DNA of 64,000 nt. It comes from Nocardioides sp. JQ2195. GTDB taxonomy: Bacteria; Actinomycetota; Actinomycetes; Propionibacteriales; Nocardioidaceae. Under the pieces are notes generated by a model. The model did no database searches. It was not told the origin of the DNA and saw only the letters and a list, made by a program, of their open reading frames with translations. The translations under genes and the position numbers were made by a program. The stretch spans positions 2,356,001 to 2,420,000 of the forward strand of contig NZ_CP050902.1 of the NCBI RefSeq assembly GCF_012272695.1, given 5' to 3'. This document shows, piece by piece, positions 1 through 8,374 of this stretch. Position 1 is the first letter of the stretch. Each line of letters opens with the position of its first letter.

Positions 1-79
1 TGCTGAGCAGCAGCGACATGGCGGAGACGACACTGACCAACCCGAGCCGACCGCGTCGGCGACGCCGTGCGTCGTTCAT
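1..79 (-). CDS. Substrate-binding protein of betaine-type ABC importer (N-terminal fragment)
   Basis: Only the first 26 codons are inside the window; the rest lies past the left edge. The reading starts with ATG at 79 and gives an Arg-rich n-region followed by a hydrophobic stretch (LGLVSVVSAMSLLLS), which is a typical signal peptide. It begins one base after the stop of the permease at 81-1016. In OpuA/ProU-type operons the extracytoplasmic binding protein follows the permease, so an OpuAC/ProX-like solute binder is the natural reading. That identity rests on position and signal peptide only, because no mature domain is visible. Confidence 0.6.
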   Translation of the reverse strand, partial: MNDARRRRRGRLGLVSVVSAMSLLLS

Positions 80-80
80 C

Positions 81-1016
81 TCAGATCCCCTTCGGTCGGG
101 TGACCAGCTCGAGGACACGTCCGAGCCACTCGATCAACAGCGCCAGCAAGGCGATCAGGAGGGCGCCGGTCACCATCAGTGAGAACTTGAAGAGCGTGAT
201 GCCGGTCTGCAGGATCTCGCCCAGACCACCGGCGTCGATGAAGCAGCCGAGGGACGCGGTGCCGGCGATCAGCACGAGCGAGGTGCGCACTCCGGCCATG
301 ATCACCGGGATCGAGAGCGGCAGCTCGATCTTGAACAGCGTCATCGAACCGGTCATCCCGATCCCACGACCGGCTTCGACCAAGGTCGGGTCCACGCCCT
401 GGATGCCGACGATGGTGTTGCGCAGCACGGGAAGGATTCCATAGAGGCTGAGTGCGATGACCGCGGTCCAGAAGCCGCCCTGGAGCCAGAGGAAGAGCAG
501 CACGATCAGTCCCACGGAGGGTGCCGCCTGCCCGGCGTTCGCGATGCCGACCACGAAGGGCGCCAGCACGTTCAGCCCCCGGCGGGTGAGCATGATGCCC
601 AGGGGTACGGCGGCGAGCACCACGATGATCGCCGAGACGACCGTCAGGAGGACGTGCTCCCAGATCAAGCCCTGCAGCAAGGGGCCGTCGTACCACGTGG
701 CGGGGTTCCAGCTCGGGAACGGCGCGTGCCAGTCGGCCGGGTTCCAGCTCGGGAACACCTCGGTCCACCGACTCTGGAACAGCACGTTCCACGCCAGCTG
801 GTTCGACTCGACCACGTCGAGCTCGGCGGTCTGTCGCCACCAGACGAAGCCGCCGAACATCGCCGCGACCAGGATCGGTGGCACGGCCAGCATCAGGGCC
901 ATCTCGCGTGTGATGACCCGGCCCTTGGCCTTGCCCGTGGGCTCGGTCCCCTCGGGGGCCTCAGATGCCGACTGCCGATCGAGCGGCTCGACATCGACCG
1001 GGTGGGGGTCAGTCAT
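81..1016 (-). CDS. Glycine betaine/choline-type ABC transporter permease (311 aa)
   Basis: Inner-membrane permease of the BinPDT_transp_1 family, the ProW/OpuB type that moves compatible solutes such as glycine betaine. The N-terminal 35 residues are hydrophilic, one membrane segment follows (about 39-61), and then a loop with an internal duplication of FPSWNPA-W. Five or six further segments carry the EAA loop (VEAGRGIGMTGSMTLFKIELP). The ATG at 1016 overlaps the 3' end of the ATPase gene by 8 bases, so translation is probably coupled. It is longer than its partner permease because of the extra N-terminal segment. Osmoprotection is inferred from the family; substrate cannot be fixed from sequence. 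Confidence 0.88.
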   Translation of the reverse strand: MTDPHPVDVEPLDRQSASEAPEGTEPTGKAKGRVITREMALMLAVPPILVAAMFGGFVWWRQTAELDVVESNQLAWNVLFQSRWTEVFPSWNPADWHAPFPSWNPATWYDGPLLQGLIWEHVLLTVVSAIIVVLAAVPLGIMLTRRGLNVLAPFVVGIANAGQAAPSVGLIVLLFLWLQGGFWTAVIALSLYGILPVLRNTIVGIQGVDPTLVEAGRGIGMTGSMTLFKIELPLSIPVIMAGVRTSLVLIAGTASLGCFIDAGGLGEILQTGITLFKFSLMVTGALLIALLALLIEWLGRVLELVTRPKGI

Positions 1017-2280
1017 GGCTGCCCTCCCCCGTCGGGTCGCCGCCGGGAGGCGCCGCGGCGTCCGCTGCCCTGGCCTGCTCCACGTTCTCGGCCGCCTCGC
1101 GTTCGGCCTGGCGCATGTGGTCGGTGACGGTCTCGAAGTCGATGACACCGAGATACTTGTCGCGGTCGCCGGTGACGATCGCCTTCGAGTGCGCCGCGGT
1201 GAGCATCGTGTCGAGCGCGTCGTTGAGGGTCGCTGCCTGGTCGAGGGTGACCAGGTTCTCGCGCGGCGAGCTCAGCACCCGCGGGTTGTTGCGCATCTGG
1301 CGCAGCCACGGCCAGGCAACGGGGCGCTCCCGCTCGTCGAGGACGACGACGGTCTCGTCGCCGGCCTGCTCCGCGGCCTGGATCACCGGCGCCATCTCGT
1401 CCCCGACATGGGCCATCGTCGGGTGGCTGAGGTCGAGGCTGCGCACACGGGTCAGCGAGAGCTGCTTGAGTGTCGACCCGGCCCCGACGAAGTCCGCGAC
1501 GAAGTCGTTGGCCGGTGCGGCCAGGATGTTCTCGGGGGTGTCGTACTGGGCGATGTGGGCGCCCTCCTGGAGGATCAGGATGCGGTCTCCGAGCTTGATC
1601 GCCTCGTCGATGTCGTGGGTGACGCACACGATGGTCTTGCCCAGCTCGCGCTGGATGCTGATCAGCTCGTCCTGGAGCCGTTGCCGAGTGATCGGGTCAA
1701 CCGCCCCGAAGGGCTCATCCATGAGGATGACCGGCGGATCCGCGGCCAGCCCGCGCGCCACACCGACACGTTGCTGCTGGCCACCGGAGAGCTCACGCGG
1801 ATAACGGTCCCGATAGCGGTCGGGGTCGAGACCGACCAGGTCGAGGAGCTCGTCGGTGCGGGCACTGATCCGCTTCTTGTCCCAGCCGAGCATCTTCGGC
1901 ACGACGCCGACGTTGGTGGCAACCGTCATGTGCGGGAACAGGCTCCCACCCTGGATGACGTAGCCGATCTTGCGCCGCAGGCTGCTGGCGCTGTCCTGCT
2001 TGATGTCCTGGCCGTCGATCAGGATCGTCCCCGAGGTCGGCTCGATCAGCCGGTTGATCATCTTCAGCGACGTGGTCTTGCCGCAGCCGGAAGGCCCGAC
2101 GAACGTGACGATCTCGCCCGCGGGGATGGTCAGCGTGAGCGACTCGACGGCGGCGACCTTCTGCCCCGGGTAGCGCTTCACCACGTTCTCGAGGCGCAGC
2201 TCGGCGCCACTGATGGACCTGCCGTCACCACCACCCTCGTCGCGGTGCTTCGCGGAGTCGGCGGCCTCGATGTCGGTCAT
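1009..2280 (-). CDS. Betaine/proline-type ABC transporter ATPase with CBS domains (423 aa)
   Basis: Cytoplasmic ATPase that powers the importer. Walker A GPSGCGKTT is at residues 62-70, the Q-loop near 110, signature LSGGQQQ at 164-170 and Walker B VILMDEP at 184-190. The roughly 130-residue C-terminal extension fits the paired CBS domains of OpuAA/ProV, which sense ionic strength or nucleotides. The ATG at 2280 overlaps the upstream permease stop by 4 bases (ATGA). About 30 acidic, low-complexity residues precede the ABC domain. A longer upstream frame exists, but the family alignment and the overlap support this start. Confidence 0.92.
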   Translation of the reverse strand: MTDIEAADSAKHRDEGGGDGRSISGAELRLENVVKRYPGQKVAAVESLTLTIPAGEIVTFVGPSGCGKTTSLKMINRLIEPTSGTILIDGQDIKQDSASSLRRKIGYVIQGGSLFPHMTVATNVGVVPKMLGWDKKRISARTDELLDLVGLDPDRYRDRYPRELSGGQQQRVGVARGLAADPPVILMDEPFGAVDPITRQRLQDELISIQRELGKTIVCVTHDIDEAIKLGDRILILQEGAHIAQYDTPENILAAPANDFVADFVGAGSTLKQLSLTRVRSLDLSHPTMAHVGDEMAPVIQAAEQAGDETVVVLDERERPVAWPWLRQMRNNPRVLSSPRENLVTLDQAATLNDALDTMLTAAHSKAIVTGDRDKYLGVIDFETVTDHMRQAEREAAENVEQARAADAAAPPGGDPTGEGSHD

Positions 2281-2918
2281 GCGCGAATTCCCTTCGAGAT
2301 GGTGAAGCGACCCAGCAGCAGCATCAGCACGTCGGCGATCAGGGCGACGACCACGATGCCCACCGTGCCGACCAAGGCGTAGTTGACGGCGTTCTCGTTG
2401 CCGGCCTGTGAGAGGCCGGTGAAGATGTAGCCGCCCAGGCCGGGACCGAGGACGTAGGCGGCGATCGCGGCGATGCCCATCGACATCTGCACCGAGGTGC
2501 GGACGCCGGCGTGGATCACTGGCCAGGCGAGCGGGAGCCGGACCCGCATCAGGATGGCGACCTCGCCCATGCCCATGCCCTTGGCCGACTCGAGCAGGTC
2601 CTTGTCGACCTGGCTGAAGCCGACCACCGCGTTGCGGAGGATCGGGAGCATGGCATAGAACGCCACGCAGATGAAGGCCGTCATGGCGCCGATCTTGGTG
2701 AGCGGCAACAACAGGCCCACCAGTGCGAACGACGGGATGGTGAGACCGATCGCGGAGAGCATGTTGGCGACCGACTCGAGCACCTGGAACTTGTTGATGA
2801 CCACCGCGAGCAGGACGGCGACGATCGTGGCCAGGAGCACCGCCTGGAAGACCAAGTTCGCGTGCTGCAGGGCGTTGTAGAGGATCAGGTCCCAGCGGTC
2901 CCTCACGAAGTTCCACAT
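2277..2918 (-). CDS. Glycine betaine/choline-type ABC transporter permease (213 aa)
   Basis: First gene of the operon and second membrane subunit of the importer. It has the standard OpuBB/OpuBD size and about six membrane segments, with the EAA loop near residues 110-133 (ESAKGMGMGEVAILMRVRLP). A GAGGTGA ribosome site lies ahead of the ATG at 2918. Two different permeases plus one ATPase and one binding protein is the usual OpuB/OpuC-like arrangement. The 110 bases upstream, shared with the YeiH gene's 3' end, hold small palindromes (CTGATCAG, TCAGCTGA) near 2937-2948 but no clear operator. Confidence 0.9.
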   Translation of the reverse strand: MWNFVRDRWDLILYNALQHANLVFQAVLLATIVAVLLAVVINKFQVLESVANMLSAIGLTIPSFALVGLLLPLTKIGAMTAFICVAFYAMLPILRNAVVGFSQVDKDLLESAKGMGMGEVAILMRVRLPLAWPVIHAGVRTSVQMSMGIAAIAAYVLGPGLGGYIFTGLSQAGNENAVNYALVGTVGIVVVALIADVLMLLLGRFTISKGIRA

Positions 2919-3028
2919 GGCCCGGGGATCACCTCACTGATCAGCTGACGGCCGCTTCAGCCAACCACAGGTGGGCCGGGAGGTGACGCAACGGCGTGTC
3001 GCCGGACGGGTCGGGAACGCGTCGTGCG

Positions 3029-4087
3029 TCAGCCCAGCAGCACGACGAGGACCAACGAGACCCCGGCAGCGACGACCGTCGAGACGACGGCCAGGAGCAG
3101 CGCTCGCAGGGGCACCGGCCACAGTTGGCGCGCCACGATCGTGGTGCCGAGTCCGAACATCGCGGCCGCGAACAAGCAGGTGGTGACGTCACTGGCCAGG
3201 TCGAGCATCCCGGCGGACAGGACTCCGGTGGCGCGGGTGCCGACGGCCGCCAGGAAGCCGACCAGGAACAGCGGGACGAGAGGACCGCGCCGGCTCCCGT
3301 GGCGACCGTGGCAGATCCGGCCGGAGGCGACCTGGACCGGCACCAGGAGCGCCACCCGGGCCAGCTTGACGGCCATGGCGGTGGCCAGGGCCACCGTCCC
3401 GCCGCCGATCAACGACGCGGCCGCGATCACCTGGGCCACCTCGTGGATGCTGGCCCCCGCCCACACCGCGGTCTGCTGCCGGTCCAGGCCCAGGACGTGC
3501 CCGAGCGTGGGCACGGCGACGATCATGGCGCTGCCGAACGCGGTCACCAGGGCGACCGCCAGCCCGACATCGCGCGGCCTCGCCCGGATCGACGACTCGA
3601 CCGCAGCCACCGCGGCCGCCCCACAGATCGAGAAGCCGGCGGCGATCAACGTGGTCAGCTCCCGGTCCAGCCCGAGCGCCCGTCCGACCACCTGTGTGGC
3701 GGCGTACGTCGTGAGGACGGTGCCGAGCACGACCACGACCGCCCCCGGGCCGAGGTCGATGACATCGGCGACGACCACCTTGAGCCCGAGGAGCACCACG
3801 CCGGAACGCAGCAGGAGCTTGTCGAGTCGTGGCGACTGGCCGACGACGTGGCGGGCGACCGGTCCCAGGTTGGCGCAGACGACTCCGAGCACCAGCGCCA
3901 CCAGCAGCGGCCCGAGCAGGGGAAGCTCGCGACTGATCAGCAACGATGCTCCGGCCGCGAGTGCGGTGACGACGAGCCAACGCAGGACCTGTGCCGGCCG
4001 GGTCGGCCCCGGCCCCGGCGCGGTGGCCGGGTGGGCGTCGACCTGGCGCGCGCTGCCAGCCGTAGCGGAGGCCGTGGTCGAGTTCAT
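3029..4087 (-). CDS. YeiH/UPF0324-family putative sulfate exporter (352 aa)
   Basis: Polytopic membrane protein of the Cons_hypoth698 (YeiH) family, predicted to export sulfate or similar anions. About ten hydrophobic segments can be read, with the family-typical stretches GVVLLGLKVV, GFSICGAAAVAAV and WAGASIHEVAQVIAA. The ATG at 4087 has GGAGGG upstream. A frame extends further upstream but runs through the divergent LysR gene and is not credible. The pairing with a LysR regulator parallels the E. coli yeiH-yeiE arrangement, so the regulator probably controls this gene. The transported substrate is unproven in the family. Confidence 0.85.
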   Translation of the reverse strand: MNSTTASATAGSARQVDAHPATAPGPGPTRPAQVLRWLVVTALAAGASLLISRELPLLGPLLVALVLGVVCANLGPVARHVVGQSPRLDKLLLRSGVVLLGLKVVVADVIDLGPGAVVVVLGTVLTTYAATQVVGRALGLDRELTTLIAAGFSICGAAAVAAVESSIRARPRDVGLAVALVTAFGSAMIVAVPTLGHVLGLDRQQTAVWAGASIHEVAQVIAAASLIGGGTVALATAMAVKLARVALLVPVQVASGRICHGRHGSRRGPLVPLFLVGFLAAVGTRATGVLSAGMLDLASDVTTCLFAAAMFGLGTTIVARQLWPVPLRALLLAVVSTVVAAGVSLVLVVLLG

Positions 4088-4144
4088 GCAGCCACCCTCC
4101 TCGGCGGCGGCCGTGGCCGGTAGACCCCGAGGTGAAGGTGGGAT

Positions 4145-4159
4145 ATAACCGTTGGTTAT
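4145..4159. promoter_or_regulatory. LysR-type operator candidate (T-N11-A palindrome)
   Basis: Six-base inverted repeat ATAACC-GTT-GGTTAT between the divergent YeiH and LysR genes. It satisfies the T-N11-A rule for LysR-family binding sites. It overlaps the likely ATG of the LysR gene at 4158, so binding there could also repress the regulator's own expression. Binding is inferred. Confidence 0.55.
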
Positions 4160-5054
4160 GAGTCGGGAGCTGGATCTGCAGGCGCTGCGCCTGCTCGTCC
4201 ACCTCGAGGACACCGGCAGCCTCGGAGCTGCCGGTCGCCGACTGGGCATCTCGCAACCCGCGGCCAGCGCGGCGTTGCGCGCGTTCGAGACCCGCTGGCA
4301 GCTCACGATCGCCGAGCGCTCGGCCCGTGGCACCCTACTGACGCCCGACGGCACCACCGTCGCCGCCTGGGCCCGCGACCTGCTCCACCAGGTCGACACC
4401 GTGCGGGGCGGCCTGCGCGCGCTCGGGGCCCACCGCAGCCAGGAGGGCCACGACCTGCCCATCGCCGCAAGCCTGACCATCGCCGAGTTCATGCTGCCGC
4501 GCTGGATCGGCGAGCTGCGGGCGACCCAGCCGGGCATCCACCCCCGGGTCCAGGTGGTCAACAGCGATGCCGTGGACAGCCTCGTCCGCTCGGGTGACTG
4601 CGTGCTCGGGTTCGTCGAGACCAGCATCGTGGCCACCGACGTGGCCCGTCGCGTCGTCGGCTCCGACCGTCTCGTCATGGTGGTCCCGCCGAACCATCCG
4701 TGGGCGCGACGCAGCACTCCCCTGCTCCGCTCGCAGCTGCTGGAGGCCGAGTTCGTCGTACGCGAGGAAGGCAGTGGCACCCGCGACACGTTCGAGCGGG
4801 CCCTGGCCGCTCAGCCGAGGATCTCGATGGTCGCCACGTCGACCACCGCGATGGTCGGCGCCGTGCAGGCGGGGATGGGACCCGCCGTGGTCACGCCCCA
4901 CGCCGTCAGGCCCGCGCTCGAGACCGGCGAGCTGGTCGAGGTCTCCCACGGACTCGACCTGGAGCGGCCGTTGACTGCGATCTGGCGCAAGGACCGCGCC
5001 CTCGAGCCCGCTGCGGCTGCGCTGCTCCGGATCGCGCACCGCACCGGCCGCTGA
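4158..5054 (+). CDS. LysR-family transcriptional regulator (298 aa)
   Basis: DNA-binding regulator with a winged helix-turn-helix at about residues 5-62 (LVHLEDTGSLGAAGRRLGISQPAASAAL read in parts) and a LysR substrate domain from about 90 to the end. Divergent from the YeiH-family exporter with only 70 bases between start codons, so the exporter is the probable target. The ATG at 4158 sits inside a T-N11-A palindrome; an in-frame TTG at 4152 is an alternative start. No clear Shine-Dalgarno precedes either, so a leaderless or very short leader is possible. Effector unknown; sulfur or nitrogen status would fit CysB/YeiE relatives. Confidence 0.9.
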   Translation: MSRELDLQALRLLVHLEDTGSLGAAGRRLGISQPAASAALRAFETRWQLTIAERSARGTLLTPDGTTVAAWARDLLHQVDTVRGGLRALGAHRSQEGHDLPIAASLTIAEFMLPRWIGELRATQPGIHPRVQVVNSDAVDSLVRSGDCVLGFVETSIVATDVARRVVGSDRLVMVVPPNHPWARRSTPLLRSQLLEAEFVVREEGSGTRDTFERALAAQPRISMVATSTTAMVGAVQAGMGPAVVTPHAVRPALETGELVEVSHGLDLERPLTAIWRKDRALEPAAAALLRIAHRTGR

Positions 5055-5117
5055 GTCGCGCCGGGCCCGGGAGCTGCCAGCCGCTTGGTCGTGCTGAGCA
5101 CCGCCATCGCGGGGTGA

Positions 5118-6695
5118 TCACTCGAAGACCGGCAGCTCCTGCGCTGATCCCAGCAGGACCCGGAAGGGGTCACCCTTCGCCTCCAACCGGTCCAGCACTG
5201 TCCGGATCGTCCAGCCGTCGGACCGCAGGCCGGGATCGTCCAGCTCGTCCCAGGTGATCGGCACGGAGACCGGCGCACCCGGCGCCGGGCGCGTCGACCA
5301 CGGAGCCACCAGCGTCTTGTTGATCGCGTTCTGCGTGAAGTCCAGACGCGCCCGACCCTTGCGCTTCTTGACCTCCCACTCCCAGCTCACCAGGTCGGGG
5401 AGCACCTTGCCCACGGTCCGCGACAGGCTCTCCACCCAGGCTCGGGTCTCGTCGAAGGTGTAGCCGGCCACGATCGGCACCCAGATCTGGATGCCCCGCT
5501 TGCCGGTCACCTTCGCGCCCGCGGTCACACCGAGCTCGTCGAGCGCGGTGCGATGCAGCCGCGCCAGGTCCAACAGCTCGTCCCACGTGGTCCTCTCCCC
5601 GGGGTCCAGGTCGATCAGGGCGTACGTCGGCTCGTGCGGTGCCTCGGTCCGCGAGGTCCACGGGTGCCACTCCAGCGCACCGAAGTTGGCGGCCCACACC
5701 AACGCCGCAGGTTCGTCGGCGACGACGTACGTCGTGGTCTCACCCGGGTCCGCCTCGGGGTTGTCCCACGCACCGAGCCACTTCGGTGCGTGGTCGGGCC
5801 GCTGCTTGTGCCAGAAGCCCTGGGCGTCGGAGCCGTCGGGGTGGCGTCGCAGGTTCAACGCGCGGCCCTCGACGTAGGGCAGGGCCACCGGCGCGATCCG
5901 CGCCACGTAGGCAAGGAACTCGCGCTTGGTCACCGGCTCTGCGTCGTCCCGCGCCGGGAACAGCACCTTGTCCAGGTTGGTCACCTTGAGCCGGCGACCG
6001 AAGACCTGCCACGTGCCCTCCTTCCCGATCTCGGCAAGGGCGTCGATCGCGTCGTCGTCGAGCTGCTCGGGAAGCAACGAGACCTCGGCCTCCGCGGCCG
6101 GCTCGTCGGAACGCCAGGCGTGGTGGGGGTCCGCCTTGACCTCCTCGTTGGTGCGCCCGCTGAGCACGGAGACGGGGTGGTCCTCCGGGTCCCACCCGTC
6201 CACCGCGTGGTCGTCGTGCTTGTGCAGCAGCATCCACTCGTCCTTGTCACGGTCCGGGTCACCGCGGCGAACCAGCACGAGGCGTCCGCGCAGCTTCTCG
6301 CCGTGCACCTCGGCGTGCAGCTCACCCTGGGCGATGGCCGCGCCGGGATCGTCGGTGTGCACCGGCTCCCAGGTGCCGGTGTCCCAGACGATCACGTCGC
6401 CGCCGCCGTACTCCCCCTCCGGGATCACGCCCTCGAAGTGCAGGTACTCGATCGGGTGGTCCTCCACGTGCATGGCAAGGCGGCGTACGCCCGGGTCCAG
6501 GGTCGGGCCCTTCGGCACCGCCCAGCTCACCAGCACGCCGTCCACCTCGAAGCGCAGGTCGTAGTGCAGGCTGCTGGCTCGATGGCGTTGGACGACGAAG
6601 CGGTCGCCGCCCGGTGCTCGACCGCGCCCCCCGGCCGGTTCCGGCGTGCGCGTGAAGTCCCGCTTGCGGCGATAGGTCTCGAGGAGGTCGGCCAT
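5118..6695 (-). CDS. ligD: LigD-type NHEJ protein: 3'-phosphoesterase plus polymerase, no ligase (525 aa)
   Basis: Bacterial non-homologous end-joining enzyme that trims and fills broken DNA ends. The N-terminal phosphoesterase domain (about 30-190) has the conserved set H38, H44, D46, R48, H80 and Y84. The C-terminal primase-like polymerase domain (about 230-520) carries the metal-binding DLDPG at 362-366. There is no ATP-dependent ligase domain, so a separate ligase and Ku must be encoded elsewhere. The order is PE-Pol, unlike mycobacterial Pol-PE-Lig. ATG at 6695 is chosen because a GGGTAC box lies 9 bases upstream; longer starts would run into it. Confidence 0.9.
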   Translation of the reverse strand: MADLLETYRRKRDFTRTPEPAGGRGRAPGGDRFVVQRHRASSLHYDLRFEVDGVLVSWAVPKGPTLDPGVRRLAMHVEDHPIEYLHFEGVIPEGEYGGGDVIVWDTGTWEPVHTDDPGAAIAQGELHAEVHGEKLRGRLVLVRRGDPDRDKDEWMLLHKHDDHAVDGWDPEDHPVSVLSGRTNEEVKADPHHAWRSDEPAAEAEVSLLPEQLDDDAIDALAEIGKEGTWQVFGRRLKVTNLDKVLFPARDDAEPVTKREFLAYVARIAPVALPYVEGRALNLRRHPDGSDAQGFWHKQRPDHAPKWLGAWDNPEADPGETTTYVVADEPAALVWAANFGALEWHPWTSRTEAPHEPTYALIDLDPGERTTWDELLDLARLHRTALDELGVTAGAKVTGKRGIQIWVPIVAGYTFDETRAWVESLSRTVGKVLPDLVSWEWEVKKRKGRARLDFTQNAINKTLVAPWSTRPAPGAPVSVPITWDELDDPGLRSDGWTIRTVLDRLEAKGDPFRVLLGSAQELPVFE

Positions 6696-6704
6696 ACCGG
6701 AGCG

Positions 6705-6729
6705 GTACCCGACACCGGACGGATCACGC
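6705..6729 (-). promoter_or_regulatory. SigB/SigF-type promoter for ligD
   Basis: Minus-strand GCGT, 15 bases, GGGTAC. The -10 ends 9 bases before the ligD start, so the transcript would be leaderless or nearly so. Confidence 0.6.
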
Positions 6730-6916
6730 CACCCGGACCGGCAACGACCAGCACCGGGAAGACCCGTCACGACGGGGCCCCGGCGGGACCTCGCCCGTGG
6801 CCCTGGCTCGGCACCGGGTCGGCGTGGGCACGCAGGCAGCGCTGGGGTCGGATGGAAGAATGGTCGCGACCGACACGCACCGGACGGATCCGGCGCACGC
6901 CGGGAGGAGCCCCGCC

Positions 6917-8041
6917 ATGACCGACCCCAAGACCACTGGCGCCGATACCACTGGCGCCGACAGCACCGGCACCCAGAGCACGGGCAGCGACCGAGCTGGC
7001 ACCGACAGGACGAGCGGCGCGTCGCGCTGGCTCCCTGCCCTCATCGCGATCATCTCCGTGGTCGCGGTGGTCGCGCTCGTCGCGGGCGTCAAGCTCATCG
7101 GCGATGACGACCCCGGTGACTCCCGCGTCGACGGAACGCCGTCGGGCACCTTCGGCAAGGTGATGAAGGGCGCTGCTGCCGCCGAGCCCCTCACGAACGA
7201 GGGAGAGGTCGTGCTGCCGTGGATCCGCCTCGACGTCGCCGCAGGTGAACCCGTCGATGAGATCCCGGCCACCAAGAAGCAGGCCGCGGTCGCAGCACCC
7301 GCCGGCGGCAGCTTCATCCGGGTCGAGGTCAGCAAGCAGGGCACCGTTGCCTTCGCACTGAGCTCGAAGTCCCCGGCCGACGACGTGGACCTGCTGCTGC
7401 GGGCGGACGGCACGGACTACTCGCTGACCGAGGGACCCGACGGGCTCGAGTTCGACCCGTCCAAGCCGTGGCTCTTCCAGAGTCGCGAGACCCGTTGGCT
7501 CAGCGTCGCGGGCCAGCCCACCGACGTGCAGGTGGTGTTGCGCGTCGGCGACGTGGAGCAGGTCGTCGACGCCGCCAGCGGCAAGGTCGACCTGGGTGAC
7601 GCAGCCGCCCTTGCCGACGTCCCAGCACTCAACCAGGACTACGACCAGTTCCCCTGTGGCTCGTTCACGCGCACCGATTCCGGGGCCGACCTGCAGCCGG
7701 GCGCGGCGCCCTGCACGGTGAGCAGCACCCTGCGCACGCCGTACGTCGACGGGCTCGGCTGGGCCGACACCGGCCAGGAGTTCCTGGTGGTCAACGTGCG
7801 CACCGCGAAGCAGCTGGCACTGTCCGGCGAGAGCCCGGCAGCGGTGACCGAGCGAGCGGCCACGCTCGACGGCGCGGACCCGATCGACACATGGCAGCGC
7901 GACAGGTCCAGCACCCAGTTCGTCTTCGAGGTGCCCGAGGGAGAGCAGGGCGACCTGACGCTCACCTCGAGCTTCGGCGAGCAGGGCAAGGATCCGGTCG
8001 CCACGCTGGAGTGGAGCATCGACGCGGCCAAGCTCGGCTAG
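6917..8041 (+). CDS. Membrane-anchored extracytoplasmic protein of unknown function (374 aa)
   Basis: Not recognised as a named family. The first 36 residues are Thr/Gly/Asp-rich with GAD-TTGAD-STG repeats, followed by one membrane segment (about 38-60). A large hydrophilic outer domain of some 310 residues follows; two cysteines near its middle (in FPCGSF and APCTVS) could form a disulfide. GGAGGAG lies 8 bases before the ATG at 6917, which decides against the longer upstream frame. It lies just upstream of the DsbA-VKOR pair but is separated from it by 333 bases, so operon membership is uncertain. Confidence 0.7.
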   Translation: MTDPKTTGADTTGADSTGTQSTGSDRAGTDRTSGASRWLPALIAIISVVAVVALVAGVKLIGDDDPGDSRVDGTPSGTFGKVMKGAAAAEPLTNEGEVVLPWIRLDVAAGEPVDEIPATKKQAAVAAPAGGSFIRVEVSKQGTVAFALSSKSPADDVDLLLRADGTDYSLTEGPDGLEFDPSKPWLFQSRETRWLSVAGQPTDVQVVLRVGDVEQVVDAASGKVDLGDAAALADVPALNQDYDQFPCGSFTRTDSGADLQPGAAPCTVSSTLRTPYVDGLGWADTGQEFLVVNVRTAKQLALSGESPAAVTERAATLDGADPIDTWQRDRSSTQFVFEVPEGEQGDLTLTSSFGEQGKDPVATLEWSIDAAKLG

Positions 8042-8374
8042 GACTGCTTGTCGCGCCGCAGCTGCCGCTTGTTGCGCGCCGCGGCTGCCGCGGCCTGCCG
8101 TCGGGGTCGTGGAGGTGGCGGTGGGGCCGGCACCGCGAACGCCATCTTCAGCAGCGACAGCCGGCGGTCAGGAACCAGGAGGACGGGTCACCGGGTTCGG
8201 TCGAGGCGGCCACCGCCCCTAGATTCGGCGGCCGCGCTCGACAGCGCCGGGGATCTGCGAGGATCGATCCGAGACTTGAACCATTCAAGTACATTCTTCA
8301 ACCAGATGGCCCTCCCGGGGCCGTCGACGCCGTACCCCCGCCCCGACCAGACGAACGACGAGGTAGACGACGAG
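8042..8374. other. 333-bp intergenic region upstream of dsbA
   Basis: Holds the ACTTGAA palindrome at 8274-8290. On the minus strand a 35-codon frame (8038-8145) encodes a Pro/Ala/Arg-rich basic peptide that shares its stop with the 6917-8041 gene (CTAG); it has no clear ribosome site and I do not call it a gene. Nothing else recognised. Confidence 0.4.
8274..8290. promoter_or_regulatory. 17-bp palindromic operator candidate
   Basis: Perfect seven-base arms ACTTGAA-CCA-TTCAAGT, 85 bases before the dsbA-like start. The shape resembles MarR-family operators (ACTTGAA/TTCAAGT type). No MarR gene lies in the window, so the regulator would act from elsewhere. Confidence 0.45.

Noticed and set aside
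8038-8145. 35-codon minus-strand frame rich in Pro, Ala and Arg upstream of dsbA
   Set aside because: No clear ribosome site or promoter, and the composition is what GC-rich DNA gives by chance; noted only in the intergenic entry.
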